A stretch of 64,000 nucleotides of DNA from Ophioderma brevispina (Eukaryota; Echinodermata; Ophiuroidea; Amphilepidida; Ophiodermatidae). Location of the stretch: assembly GCA_023653785.1 (NCBI GenBank), contig JAMKCH010010172.1, positions 62,001-126,000 on the forward strand, read 5' to 3'. Each line of letters opens with the position of its first letter. Positions within the stretch are counted from its first letter, which is position 1. Below the pieces are notes generated by a model. It had not been told where the DNA came from, did no database searches, and saw nothing but the letters and a program-made list of their open reading frames with translations. Shown here piece by piece: positions 1-9,891 of the stretch. The translations under genes and the position numbers were made by a program.

Positions 1-840
1 CGGGAGCGGCGGTTAATCCACTAAACCCGACGTGATTTGAAGTCAATAATTTATCCTTTTATTACATGATATTACTAAGATGTTATTGCACTAGGGTTTA
101 AGAGGTAATGTTTGTAAGGAAACGGAGACACAGGCCCTACCACAGTAAATGCACGTAGCAAGTTCCACAAATTACCGTATGGGAATCCCCACCGCCTAAG
201 CCCACAAGATATCGAGCAGGTCCGTGTACCTACCCCCCTAGTGAAACGCGGATCGATGTGTTTTTTATATCAATAACGAATACAAACACAACGAAAATTG
301 AATCAAACAAAGATATGTCTTTCTGCTAAACTTATTTTCTTCAAATTTTATTATTATACTTTCATTAATCCATCAATAGTACTAGTGATCAGCACAATAA
401 CAATTCCGATCTTTCGAGTCAACACGATGTTTGGTCATTTTTTTTTCAAATTTTGACGCACGAGGAGAGAGACCCCCCCCCCCCCCCCCCCCCAACATTG
501 GGGGCGCTTTTCTGAATCAATGAAGCAGTGGCCGAAAAATCACGCGCCCCGTTTCTTCGTATGTTTTTCCCCCCCCCCCCAAAAAAGGCAAAAATTAAAA
601 TGCCTCTATTTTGTTAATTTTACATCATAATTGTTACATATTTATTGGGAAGTATGGGTATGTACCCCCCCCCCCATATATTTTTATGCAATGTGAGCCC
701 CAAACTGGAGCTCGCGAGATCAAAAATCTTGACTATTTCCTTTAAATATTGCAGCCGTGTGAGTTCCGTAAGGTACGATGATGATAACTTATTGCGTGGA
801 AAGGAGGTGGGGGGTGGTTCCGGCGGTGACATGTTCGGAC
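1..840. other. Non-coding, homopolymer-rich stretch
   Basis: I see no credible coding sequence. The stretch is A/T-rich and carries pure cytosine runs at 473-493, 569-580 and 665-675. Short open frames over the C runs are composition artefacts. Confidence 0.6.
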
Positions 841-895
841 CCTCATGTGACCTTTGTGACCTCATGTGACCTTTGTGACCTCATGTGTACCTTTG
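841..895. repeat. Short TGACCT minisatellite, about 2.5 units
   Basis: Units of about 20 bp alternate CCTCATGTGA and CCTTTGTGA. The same motif forms the long array at 4932-5190, so this is a small relative of it. Each unit holds two TGACCT hexamers, the reverse complement of the AGGTCA nuclear-receptor half-site. Function is not shown. Confidence 0.8.
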
Positions 896-1850
896 GCCCC
901 TTCACAAACCGCGAGGCAGATGACACTCGAGGGCCAGGTCCGCAATGTGTTTTTACCACTTTATAGTATATGTCTAAATGTCACAGTAAAAGTTGGATGT
1001 ATAATTGACCAAATAAAGTTTCTGTTGTGTGTGCCCAGCTGATGATTTTTTTTTACCATGATGCATGCATGCAGCACATAAACACCCTTTAATAGAACCC
1101 ATTATATGAATGCTTCGCACAATAAAACTCAATGATAAAATCAAAACAAGACCAGGCTATTTTATGTGCCAGAATTTGATTTTTTTGGTTGTGAATTTGT
1201 TGATTTCCCAGCCAACAAATATCTTCATTTACGAAGCATTGCGTGGGAAGAACAACGTCTCTTGTAGACCTCTAAAGGCCACTCTATTGGAAGCACACCA
1301 TTTTTTTTTTTTAAATAATATCAAAATGACTCTTATCAAACAACACTTTCTCAGCTAGATAAAGTGACTGGCTATTTCAAAACTGATTTGGGCGGAGCAA
1401 GATTAGCGACTATGCTCTGAACAACAACGCTGAAAAAAGTCATGAGATGATGCAGGGCCATTTATGAGCTACAGAGCCTTCAAAGAGGTGAGTTAATGTT
1501 TTCCCCCCAAAATTTGCCTCATGCCTACTTTGAAATAGGACTACAAGGGAAAGGTTGTACACCTGCTTTCCCCAAAAGCCCCTCAGCACCCCCCTACAAA
1601 TTCACACAAAAATGGCACCGAAAAAATCTTACGCACTCAAGCTGTTTGACTAGTTCAAATATATTATGAGTTATGAGGAAATTTAAACTTGGAAAGCTTA
1701 CTAGAGTAGAGCCACATGCCCAGTGAAGTGATGTTGGAAAGTAGCCTGAAGTCATTCCATGTCATAAGAAGGGCCAAACAGGCTCGCCCTGACAACTAAT
1801 TGACCCCCCCCGATCTCCTTGGTATCTATATATACCAACGGTATGGAGCC
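896..1850. other. Non-coding stretch, nothing recognised
   Basis: Only short frames are open here. I see no splice-bounded coding sequence, no clear repeat and no RNA gene. The right part may be the eroded 5' portion of the LINE that follows. Confidence 0.4.
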
Positions 1851-1859
1851 GACTGCATC

Positions 1860-2470
1860 TAAGAAACAATGTGGCGCCATCTTGACTGACGCATTCATTA
1901 ATATCACAACAGAGTTATGGCTTTAAGCGTCTGGACCATTCTTACACTGATACCCTGACCTATGTTTCCCAATGAATCACTAATTCCATCAATCACAGGA
2001 GAGAGGAAGCTGGAATTGTATGTCATGATATCAGCAAAGCATTGACAGTGTGTAGGCATCCTCGCGCCTTATGGCCCCAAGTTCTAGCCCTTAGGATTCT
2101 CAGATAAGTTTACTGACAGTGGCATGAAGTGGCTGAAGGCTACCGTAGATGACCGCCTGTCCCCTCAGAAGTCATCCTAAATGGGAGGGTATCCAGAGCA
2201 AGAAGTCTATCATATGCAGCGTGTACCACAAAGCTCAATCCTCGGCCCTCTTTTTATTATATTCTATTGACGACATCACAAGAATTTTGGGATATCCCGA
2301 ATCCATCCATCCTCTATGCAGAACGATTGGTCACCTCATGACCTTCATAAGTAAAAAGAGGACAGAATCCCAAGCGCCTCCTCTATCAACAAAGACCTGG
2401 AGACGAAATGGAGTCATTGAGGGCCAACTTCATGCGTCAATGTACTTTTCATCTTTTTTTTTGGTACGTG
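1860..2470 (+). pseudogene. Decayed non-LTR (LINE) reverse transcriptase fragment
   Basis: Read in shifting frames, the + strand shows the order of blocks of a CR1/Jockey-type reverse transcriptase. Near 2027 there is a DISKA-type motif, equivalent to the catalytic DFSKAFD block. A block like FTDSGMKWLKATVDDRLSPQ follows at about 2108-2165. At 2241-2280 the hallmark VPQSSILGPLF is read, followed after a frame change by YSIDDIT (family form GVPQGSILGPLLF..YINDI). At least three frameshifts and stops interrupt it, and the usual YADD box is not readable. The fragment is dead. The exact LINE clade cannot be fixed by eye. Confidence 0.75.
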
Positions 2471-2586
2471 CTCTTATGTGCCCTGCCGTGTGCTGCCAAG
2501 GTAAACTATTGTAACACAATATCAACACCAGTATTACGAAAGATGCCAAATCTGATTTGATGATTTTTTTGTCGCCTAACGAATGT

Positions 2587-2930
2587 TCATGGAGGCACAT
2601 ACTAGTCCAAATTTTGTGTGTCCGTATTTCCGTCCGGAGACTCGATACAGTTTTACAATGCTCTGCAGGCTAAACGCTATCCCCTATTTACTTCAAACTT
2701 GATAGGATGATAGAGTGAGGTTGCCCCAAAGTATTATGTGTAGCTTTTTGGCTTGCATTATTTGCATATTCATGATATTAATTAGCTTTTTTAGCTCATG
2801 GAGGCACATACTAGTCCAAATTTCGGGTGGTCCTTCGTCCGTCCGTAATGACTCGTTTACTGTTTTTTGAAATGCTCTGCTGGCTAAACGCTAATCCCGA
2901 TTTACTTCATTATGATGTTGTTGAGAATCT
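2587..2930. repeat. Two direct repeats, period 209 bp
   Basis: The phrase TCATGGAGGCACATACTAGT begins at 2587 and again at 2796. It is followed in both copies by a similar stretch with CCGTCCG and a GCTAAACGCTA phrase. The second copy is shortened or diverges after about 2930. Material like 2690-2790 recurs at 4005-4090, so this is a dispersed family. Confidence 0.75.
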
Positions 2931-3180
2931 TCCGTCCTATATTTACTATACAATGGTAGAGACACCACAAAATGAGAGTTTGAGTCAGCAAATGCCAGCA
3001 GAAACCTGGGTGCCCATTTTTTTCACCACTTTTGGACGCATTATTAGCACATGCTGAACTGATTGGTTGATACCATTAAGGATGTTCCATTTGATGGCGG
3101 GGGGGTCGTGAGTTGAGTCTTTCTTCCAAGTTTTGGGTGGTTTCCATATTTGCCTGTTCACAGTAGGTTGATGTCAAATG

Positions 3181-3550
3181 TCTGATGGTTCCCAGTGTTT
3201 GGATGGTTCCCCGTTTTGTTGTTCCCAGTGTTTGGATGGTTTTTTCCCAGATGGTTTCCAGATGGTTCCCAGTGTTTTGGATGGGGGTTTCCCAGTGGTT
3301 TTGGATGGTTTCCCAGTGTTTGGTGGTGGTTCCCAAAGTGGTTGGTGGTTCCCAGGTTTGGGTGGTTCCCAGTGTTGGGTGGTTCCCAGTGTTTGGTGGT
3401 GGTTCCCAGTGTTGGGTGGTTCCCAAGTGTTGGGTGGTTCCCAGTGTTGGGTGGTCCCAGTGTGGGTGGTTCCAGTGTTGGGTGGTTTGGGTGTTTTTTT
3501 TGGTGGTTTCATGTCTGGTGGTTTCCCAGTGTTGGGTGTTCCTGTTGTTT
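3181..3550. repeat. Minisatellite built on a ~17-bp GGTTCCCAGTGTTGGGT unit
   Basis: More than twenty degenerate copies of GGTTCCCAGTGTTGGGT, with variants such as GGTTCCCAGTGTTTGGAT, run in tandem. The array holds open frames on both strands of over 100 codons (for example 3178-3612 and 3076-3426), rich in G/V/W/S or P/T/H. These are products of the repeat, not genes. Confidence 0.9.
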
Positions 3551-3878
3551 TATTCTTTTATTTGAATGCCTGGCTTGGGCCCATGCCTTTGATGGTTCCT
3601 GGTGTTATGTGATTCTATGTCTTTAGTGGTGGTCCACATTTTGGTGGTTCCATGCGTTCTGCTGTTTCTCAAGTGTTTCATAGTGTCTGATTTGGTATTA
3701 TATTTGCTGTGCATATTCCATGCATCATCTTCTATAGCTTATAATTGATGGTTCCTTTTTGTACCTACTTTTAAAATGAAATTGTATAGTAATTATGGAC
3801 ACAAGATTCATTCAAACATAAATTTTATGAGTAAAATCTGTAATATCGTTTTTGAGTTTCTATCAATGCCAAATTTAA

Positions 3879-3958
3879 TTGGTCTCGCCATGAGTTGAAA
3901 ATAGTGGGGCTCGACTTCGTCTCTCCCAATATTGTTTTCATACCTCATGGCTGACCAA
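3879..3958. repeat. Foldback hairpin element, about 80 bp
   Basis: The left arm begins TTGGTCTCGCCATGAG and the right arm ends CTCATGGCTGACCAA. The centre includes a GGCTCGACTTCGTCTCTCCC stretch. The imperfect palindrome resembles the hairpins at 8703-8780, 17062-17098 and 20710-20812, which suggests a family of tiny foldback elements. Confidence 0.6.
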
Positions 3959-4004
3959 TAATTTTGAGTATTAGACTCAATGAATCCAATTTTTAATCCA
4001 CACT

Positions 4005-4480
4005 TGGTAGGGTGATAGATTAGGTGCAGAATATTATTGTAGCTTTTGGTATGCTTATTTGCATTTCATGAATATTATAGCTTTAATTGGTCCAGTCAAA
4101 ATGATACTCCTTTCCCAGCAAAGATTGGTGCAGTTTATCTGGAGTTCCGTAAGGCGTATAATGATGGAACCTGGTGGAAGGAAGCGGTTAAAGAGTTCTC
4201 GACTGATTAGATGTTGGGCATATTTCGGACAGATTACATATCACAGGAGCTTATTAATATGCAAAATAGCGTAATCGCTATATTTTTGAAACGTACATCG
4301 GATAGTTGCAAAATCCTTCACTGCACTGAAACCCTATTGTGCGCATCTTCTTTGCCATTTGAACGTTCCTGATGAACATACTGCTTATGTATGGCAAATT
4401 TGCTAATTAAATATGCATATTGCTGAATCGCTAAAATGGTACATCGGATCCGGCGAAATCTCCTTTTCTACATTAAAAAA
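4005..4480. repeat. Dispersed repeat, copy 1 (copy 2 near 55500-56060)
   Basis: Shared phrases with 55500-56060 include GGAGTTCCGTAAGG (GGGAGTTCGTACGG in copy 2), GAGTTCTCGAC, GATTAGAT.TTGGG and TTAATATGCAAAA. In both places the repeat runs directly into a G-rich GTGTTGGGGAGGGGG array, so repeat and minisatellite form one composite unit. It has no coding capacity. Confidence 0.65.
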
Positions 4481-4519
4481 GACTATACCATACATCTTGT
4501 GTGTGAATCCTCTATGGGA

Positions 4520-4930
4520 GGGGGAATGGGGTGGGGTGTTGGGTAGGGGGCAGGGTGGGGTGTTGGGTAGGGGGCAGGGTGGGGTGTTGGGGAGGGGGCA
4601 GGGTGGGGTGTTGGGGAGGGGGCAGGGTGGGGTGTTGGGGAGGGGGCAGGGTGGGGTGTTGGGGAGGGGGCAGGGTGGGGTGTTGGGGAGGGGGCAGGGT
4701 GGGGTGTTGGGGAGGGGGCAGGGTGGGGTGTTGGGGAGGGGGCAGGGTGGGGTGTTGGGGAGGGGGCAGGGTGGGGTGTTGGGGAGGGGGCAGGGTGGGG
4801 TGTTAGTGGCGTGGTGGGGTGCATTGGAGAGGGGTGGGTGCGTCAGTGAAGGGGGTCGGGTGGTGATGCAATCGGGTGGGTCGGGGGTGGTGTGTGTTGT
4901 GGTAGGGTGCATCGGGGAAGGGTGGGGTGG
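4520..4930. repeat. G-rich 24-bp minisatellite (potential G-quadruplex)
   Basis: From about 4531 to 4805 a 24-bp unit, CAGGGTGGGGTGTTGGGGAG plus GGGG, is repeated about eleven times almost without change, then decays to 4930. Each unit has several runs of three or more G on the + strand. Because 24 is a multiple of three, every frame is open and encodes an 8-residue repeat such as VLGRGQGG. These frames are not genes. The near identity suggests recent expansion or gene conversion. Confidence 0.92.
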
Positions 4931-4931
4931 G

Positions 4932-5190
4932 GTGACCTCATGTGACCTTGGTGACCTCATGTGACCTTGGTGACCTCATGTGACCTTGGTGACCTCATGT
5001 GACCTTGGTGACCTCATGTGACCTTGGTGACCTCATGTGACCTTGGTGACCTCATGTGACCTTGGTGACCTCATGTGACCTTGGTGACCTCATGTGACCT
5101 TGGTGACCTCATGTGACCTTGGTGACCTCATGTGACCTTGGTGACCGCATGTGACCTTATGTGACCTTGGTGACCTCATGTGACCTGTTG
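4932..5190. repeat. 19-bp TGACCT minisatellite, about 13 units
   Basis: The unit TGACCTCATGTGACCTTGG is repeated head to tail with almost no change. Two TGACCT hexamers (AGGTCA on the other strand) lie in each unit at roughly 10-bp spacing. The array abuts the G-rich minisatellite and decays at its right end. Degenerate copies of both motifs continue to about 5345. Confidence 0.93.
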
Positions 5191-5345
5191 ACCCTCATGT
5201 CACCTTTGCCCAGGGGTGTGTCAGGAAGGGGGGAGGGTGGTGTCGGGGCAGGGTGCTGCGGGGAAGGGTGGGGTGGGGTGACCTCTATGTGACATTGGTT
5301 GACCTCATGTGACCATTGGGTGACCCATGTGACCTTCCTATGACC
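5191..5345. repeat. Degenerate mixture of the two preceding minisatellites
   Basis: Fragments of the G-rich unit (GGGAAGGGTGGGGTGG) and of the TGACCT unit alternate here with point changes and indels. This is the eroded right edge of the array. Confidence 0.6.
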
Positions 5346-5502
5346 CCGATGTGACTTTGTAGACACTTCTCTCCTGCAATTACCTCTTTCTAATCATCAT
5401 TTGCCATACTTCATCATAAAGCAATTAATCGCGCAACCAGGCAGAAACGTGTGGTTCGAAAACCGCCTTGTTTTATTTTCTTTTACAATCACTGATAATG
5501 CC

Positions 5503-6112
5503 TTTAAAGGACATAATGGCATAAAAAAATTTGACACAATCTATAATGAAAGGACCCTTACTCTGAAATCACGAAAACCGAGTTTGAAAACAATTATGAT
5601 GTTTACATTCTGTAAAACAGGAAGAGTTTCCGGGGGGGGGGGGGGGGGGGGGGGGGGAGGTGGCAGTTTTTGGCAATTTCTGGAACAGAAAGCAAGGGTG
5701 TTTCACATCCCTGACAGAATTTACAGTGGTACTAACCATGTTTTGCGACACCATTCAAAAGCATTCAGACTGGGATTTAGGCATTGTACTTAAAACTTGT
5801 AGTAAGATATTGATCTGGCAAGTGAAAGATGATTAGCCGGGATTAGCACAAGATACAATAGCAATGGTCTGTGGAGCTGATGACACCATGCGTTTTCAGT
5901 TTTGTAAATGCTGGCAGTATTGTCAGCATCCTCGTTCCAGAAATTGCCACAAACTGCCACCAGCCCCCCCCCAAAAATTAACTCCCCCCCCCCCCCCGAA
6001 CTCTTCCTGTTTTTACATAATGTAAAACATCAAATTGTTTTGCAGTGGATTTCATTAAGGGTCCCTTTCATTATGTCAATTTTTTTTCATGCCATTACAT
6101 CCCTTTAAGAAA
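5503..6112. repeat. Long-TIR foldback element, copy 1
   Basis: The outer ends are inverted: CTTTAAAGGACATAATGGCAT at the left and ATGCCATTACATCCCTTTAAG at the right. Inside, the left half reads AGGACCCTTACT, GTTTACATTCTGTAAAACAG, AGGTGGCAGTTTTTGGCAAT, and the right half carries the reverse complement of each. A run of about 25 G at 5632-5657 and matching C runs near 5964-5997 lie at equivalent places. A second copy is at about 44150-44700. No transposase is present, so it is non-autonomous. Confidence 0.8.
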
Positions 6113-6559
6113 CATCAATCTGGTACTTACATCAGATGTGACCAATTTGGTGTCAGTAAGCAAATTGTAATTAAAGTGTTCAAATCAAAAATTAAATTTT
6201 ATATTATATTCTCACTCCGGTTCACAATTAGTGGCTTACCTGCGTGTGATTGTTGTCCTCCACATAACGGGCAGACCCTTAGGCAATCCCTTTTTGTGTG
6301 TTTCTGTGTGTGTGTTGTGTCACTACAATGTTAAGTTTATTTTGAAATTGACCTCAATTGAAATTTGGAAGCTCACGTTCGCGGTAGAAATAATTGCCAC
6401 GTAATTAAGATTCGTTGCCCTAGCAATCGGTCAAAAATCATAAGCACAGTACACCATTATACACAATGAAAAGTTTGATTCCCTGCAACAAACTATAAGC
6501 CTTGTATTTGTTTTGGATCGATTGCTGTGGGCACCCAGCCTATTACGTGGCACTTCTAC

Positions 6560-6665
6560 GTCGAATTGGAACCAAACTTGGGATTCCTCATGCTGCTGAG
6601 GTCACAGGTCACATACCAAGTCAAAGGTCATGTGAGGTCAAGGTGAAGTAAACTTGAGTCATAGG
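6560..6665. repeat. Single unit of the AGGTCA-rich dispersed repeat
   Basis: The stretch reads GAGGTCACAGGTCACATACC then AAGTCAAAGGTCATGTGAGG. It belongs to the family that is tandem at 53160-53745, with further single units at 7075-7145 and 25340-25530. The AGGTCA hexamers are direct repeats with short spacers. Confidence 0.7.
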
Positions 6666-6827
6666 TCAACAACAGCACGCGATAGTTTTACCACCACCTA
6701 TGCTCCATGAGCGGTCTCCCTCACTAACACCTCAAAGGGCAGCTATTATTTTTTTCTTATCTTTTTGACTATGAATTTTTCCCCCTAACTGAAAAAATAA
6801 TGAAAATTTTGTATATTTTAACACATC

Positions 6828-6900
6828 GCATGTATCGATATTCGAACCCAAACCACGTATATAAGTCAGCGACCCTAACCAAGACCACACCGCGAGGATA
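6828..6900 (-). repeat. tRNA-like SINE head (candidate)
   Basis: On the minus strand, GTGTGGTCTTGGTTAGGGTC resembles a tRNA D-arm/A-box. It is followed about 30 nt later by TTTGGGTTCGAATATCG, a good B-box/T-arm. The stems are imperfect and no full cloverleaf forms, so this is better read as the tRNA-derived head of a SINE than as a functional tRNA. Confidence 0.5.
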
Positions 6901-7019
6901 GGTGTGCCAGATTTGCAATTCTAATTCCTTGATAACTTTACGGAATAAAATCGCTACTGCTATTGTGGTCAGCACTCAGATATAATGACTAGCTTCGGCA
7001 TAGCTCTGGAACGGTTGCC

Positions 7020-7145
7020 ACAACCTATGCTCCAGGAGCATGAGTACTGGTCAAATCTCACACTTGCGGTGCAGTATGGGATCCTGCATTTGTTGATGAG
7101 GTCAAAGGTCACATGCCAAGGTCAAAGGTCATATGAAGTCAAGTT
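7020..7145. repeat. AGGTCA-rich dispersed repeat unit
   Basis: It contains GATGAGGTCAAAGGTCACAT and CCAAGGTCAAAGGTCATATG. Each has AGGTCAAAGGTCA, a perfect direct repeat of the nuclear-receptor half-site with one-base spacing (DR1). It is flanked by the phrase GGATCCTGCATTTGTTGATG that marks the family. Confidence 0.75.
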
Positions 7146-7358
7146 GTAAGATAGGCTGGGCAGCCCACAGCTAATATTCTTTGAATATAGTAAGGGTGAA
7201 TGCCGAGATCCGCAAAATTCAAGTTTTTAATGTTTTGAAGTCCTAAATTGTGCCATAGATTACAATGAAAGAACTAATTTCTTGAAGCCAACCCTAACAC
7301 CCGATCTCTCTCCTGCCCCATCAATCAATATTGTCAGTCCTAAAAGCATAAACAAAAT

Positions 7359-7514
7359 GGGGTGTTTCCATAAGGTGACACGCTTCTTTCTGACACCCTT
7401 ATGAATTAGGAAACCTTAACGGAATAAACCACACGGTTTATGTGGTTTATTCCGTTAAGGTTTCCAAATTCATACGGGTGTCAGAAAGAAGGGTGTCACC
7501 TTATGGAAACACCC
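7359..7514. repeat. Near-perfect 156-bp hairpin (MITE-like)
   Basis: The left arm 7359-7433 starts GGGGTGTTTCCATAAGGTGA and the right arm 7441-7514 is its reverse complement with only a few changes. The loop is about seven bases (7434-7440). Such a structure is either a very young snap-back MITE or, less likely, an assembly artefact. It lies about 190 bp upstream of the ABCG2-like exon, in its intron. Confidence 0.85.
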
Positions 7515-7703
7515 AACAAAATGACATGTCTCAATATTGATCGGGGAGAGTGGGCTTATTTTATGTTTATACTGAAGTATTATAAAGTGTGTCAACAATT
7601 TTGTCTGATATTAATTGTAGATAAAAGGCTGTAATATGCGCTAAAGCAAAATTATGCTGGAGCACAATTATTTATTCCAAATTATTCTTGCATTTTGTTT
7701 CAG

Positions 7704-7855
7704 ATTGTCCAAGCGAGGTCGTACCGTCATCTTCTCCATACACCAGCCCCGGTATTCCATCTTTAAGACCTTTGAATTTCTTCATCTTCTATCACTTGGG
7801 GAGACTGTATATCATGGGCCAGCCTCTGAGGCTTTATCATATTTTGGAGATTGTG
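7704..7855 (+). CDS. ABCG2: ABCG2-like ABC half-transporter, nucleotide-binding-domain exon
   Basis: This 152-nt internal exon is flanked by an acceptor (TTGTTTCAG) and a donor (GTAGGT). It encodes about 50 residues including RGRTVIFSIHQPRYSIFK and YHGPASEALSYF. That is the H-loop (switch histidine in SIHQPR) and the segment after it in ABCG2, where the H-loop contacts ATP and couples the two nucleotide-binding domains. ABCG2 proteins are plasma-membrane half-transporters that dimerise and export diverse small molecules. The exon starts after one base of a split codon and ends one base into another. No stop or frameshift is present. Walker A and signature exons are not found upstream and probably lie before the window. 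Another ABCG member is possible, but the ABCG2 match is closest. Confidence 0.9.
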
Positions 7856-8702
7856 GTAGGTGTATATTCCTCCTTATAAAGAGGGGGATTGAGAGGGAAG
7901 AGTAATTATCATTATGTCTCCTGTCTGTGTGTCGGTGTCTGCCAGTCTGTCTGTCCACACATTGATTCTTGAACATGCCTTCTTGTAGTGTCTTTGATGA
8001 TTTTCGATGTCACTTGGGGGTCAGGATCCGTAGATTGGGGACTGGGGCTTTGAGAAATCTTGAGGTCCAACAATGGTCATCTAGGGATCATTTGAGGTCA
8101 TTGTGTGAAAATGCTTATAATCAGTTCTTGCACAGAATGGTATGGTATATGCGAAATTCGATCAAGAGTCACAGCTTAGGTCATTAGCTCTGACACAACA
8201 GAATAGGTTTTTTGGTCTCATCTAATTGAGTATCAGAAATTAGACGAATATGTGTGTGTTTTTTTTTGGTCTAATTGTAGCAAATCTAAAGCTCTATTTT
8301 ACTTCGACTGGCCAGTGCTGATGAGTGTGCTCTAATGTATGCATGTCCTCCAGAATCACCTTTTTGCTGGTCAACCCTAGGCAACTTGGCCAAAGTAGAA
8401 ATAATGAACTTGGAAGAAAGTTACCCGGGAGGGGGCACTCACTTGGAAAGTGACGGGGTGTGTAAACTAGTATCTAACAGATAAAATTAGGGGCTATTGG
8501 TGTTGGATGTCTTTTGAAAAAAAAGAGGGTCATTGGGTATTGAAGAGTGAAAAGGGGGTTCATTCATTGACTACTTTCTGTCAGAATTACCTTAGATGTC
8601 TGGTTTTTTGGCTCCGAGTCAGTCTATAAAGAGATTGCTGGTGATTAAACCACATAAAATATTGACTTCCCCGCTATGATGGGCATGTTGACACTAATGG
8701 CC

Positions 8703-8780
8703 CAGGTGACCTCGAAACCATACTGTGCCCCGAGGCGTAACCCGAGGGGCATAGTATGGCTTTCGAGATCACCGAGGGCC
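8703..8780. repeat. Foldback hairpin element
   Basis: The left arm GGTGACCTCGAAACCATACT pairs with the right arm AGTATGGCTTTCGAGATCAC around a short loop, with CCCCGAGG and CCGAGGGG nested near the centre. A few mismatches are present. Confidence 0.7.
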
Positions 8781-8909
8781 TAGTTTCAACCATGCTCCGA
8801 ATAAAACGCAGCATATTTGTTTTTATATACCAATATTAGTTCTTGTCAACTGATTGGTTAAAGGACTTCTATTCTAAGCCAGGATGCTAACACAGGCCTC
8901 TAAATATTA

Positions 8910-9500
8910 TCATGTATACTGTGTAGGCCCTGGCATGCATGCATGGTTTAACAATTTTGTGTACTTAGGGTCCAAACTATGAGAATGAGCAATCAACCTT
9001 CTTGTGTTGAGAAGTGATGTTGGAGTCCAAAACGGATCAACCGTAATCGACTTCTTGCCAGTTTTTTTGTCGTGCCAATATTCGTACAACTCCGAATTCA
9101 GCAACTTTTTACCGGCCTGCAATTGCCTTATCGGTGTCAATATACAAATCCTCGGATATCTTCACGGTGTATTTTACCTGCCGTTTTGGTATTGCCCTAT
9201 GAGCTGCATCTCTTATCCTTTCAGATCTTCTCCATCCTCATAGCATGCATACAGGTCCGCGATTCAGCCCATTTCCTTGTCCAGCCTGCATCAGGCTTGC
9301 ACTACATTTTTGTTTACTCCGTACGGTCAGTTTCGTCCAACTCCAGCTGGTTCGGCATTATCCGTCAAAACTGCAAAATGCCCATCTCTTACACCAGCTT
9401 CAATAGGTACACTCATAATACGGATGGATATATAGTTCGTACAGCAGTCTCTATGTTGGGAAGAGGTCTCCAGGGTATAGGTCATGATGAATGAGATGCC
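8910..9500 (-). pseudogene. Possible decayed coding stretch, unidentified
   Basis: On the minus strand, 9140-8910 is open and has protein-like composition, for example ELYEYWHDKKTGKKSITVD. An upstream frame with SEDLYIDTDKAIAG joins it after a one-base shift near 9119. Further minus-strand pieces up to about 9500 are interrupted by stops. I do not recognise the family. It could be a broken exon or a mobile-element remnant. Overlapping + strand frames look less protein-like. Confidence 0.3.
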
Positions 9501-9599
9501 CGCTCTCCACACCTTACAAAATCCTAATAAGTGGACATTATTCGCGTGCTTCATGGGTACCCAATCGAAATACTGCCTTCTTTTGTTGTATTCATATAC

Positions 9600-9884
9600 C
9601 GTGGATAGCGAAAGATATGCAACCTAACAAATTGGCCATTGTGGACGTCATCTTCAAGGATCGGTCTGGGAGACCGGAAGCTCTCCCCTTTGATTCCCTA
9701 TCTAGAACGGCGGGCGTTTATTGGTCAGAATCGATGACAAAATACCAATTTCCTGAGAAATGGCCAATCGCATGACATTTTAAGTTGTACAGGCATCTAC
9801 AGTGATACTTACGACAACCCGGAATTAGATTCCTCGCGGCTGTACGACCAACAGGAGCTTGTACCAGGGCGTTGAAAAATACCG
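9600..9884 (+). promoter_or_regulatory. Possible promoter and non-coding first exon
   Basis: The stretch is richer in CpG than its surroundings, has CCAAT-type motifs (TTATTGGTCAG near 9720 and GGCCAATCG near 9764) and ends at a strong splice donor, ACCG|GTAAGT, at 9884/9885. It could be the 5' exon of the gene whose coding exon begins at 15269 on the same strand. There is no direct evidence of transcription. Confidence 0.25.
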
Positions 9885-9891
9885 GTAAGTT

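Noticed and set aside
2149..2514. 121-codon frame as a gene
   Set aside because: It is a shifted reading of a LINE reverse-transcriptase remnant.
3076..3626. Several overlapping open frames of 110-145 codons on both strands
   Set aside because: All lie in the 17-bp minisatellite and are its translation; repetitive W/V/G/S or P/T/H composition, no splice or domain support.
4403..4964. Frames of up to 185 codons encoding 8-residue repeats ([16 protein letters not shown])
   Set aside because: Produced by the 24-bp minisatellite, open in all frames on both strands.
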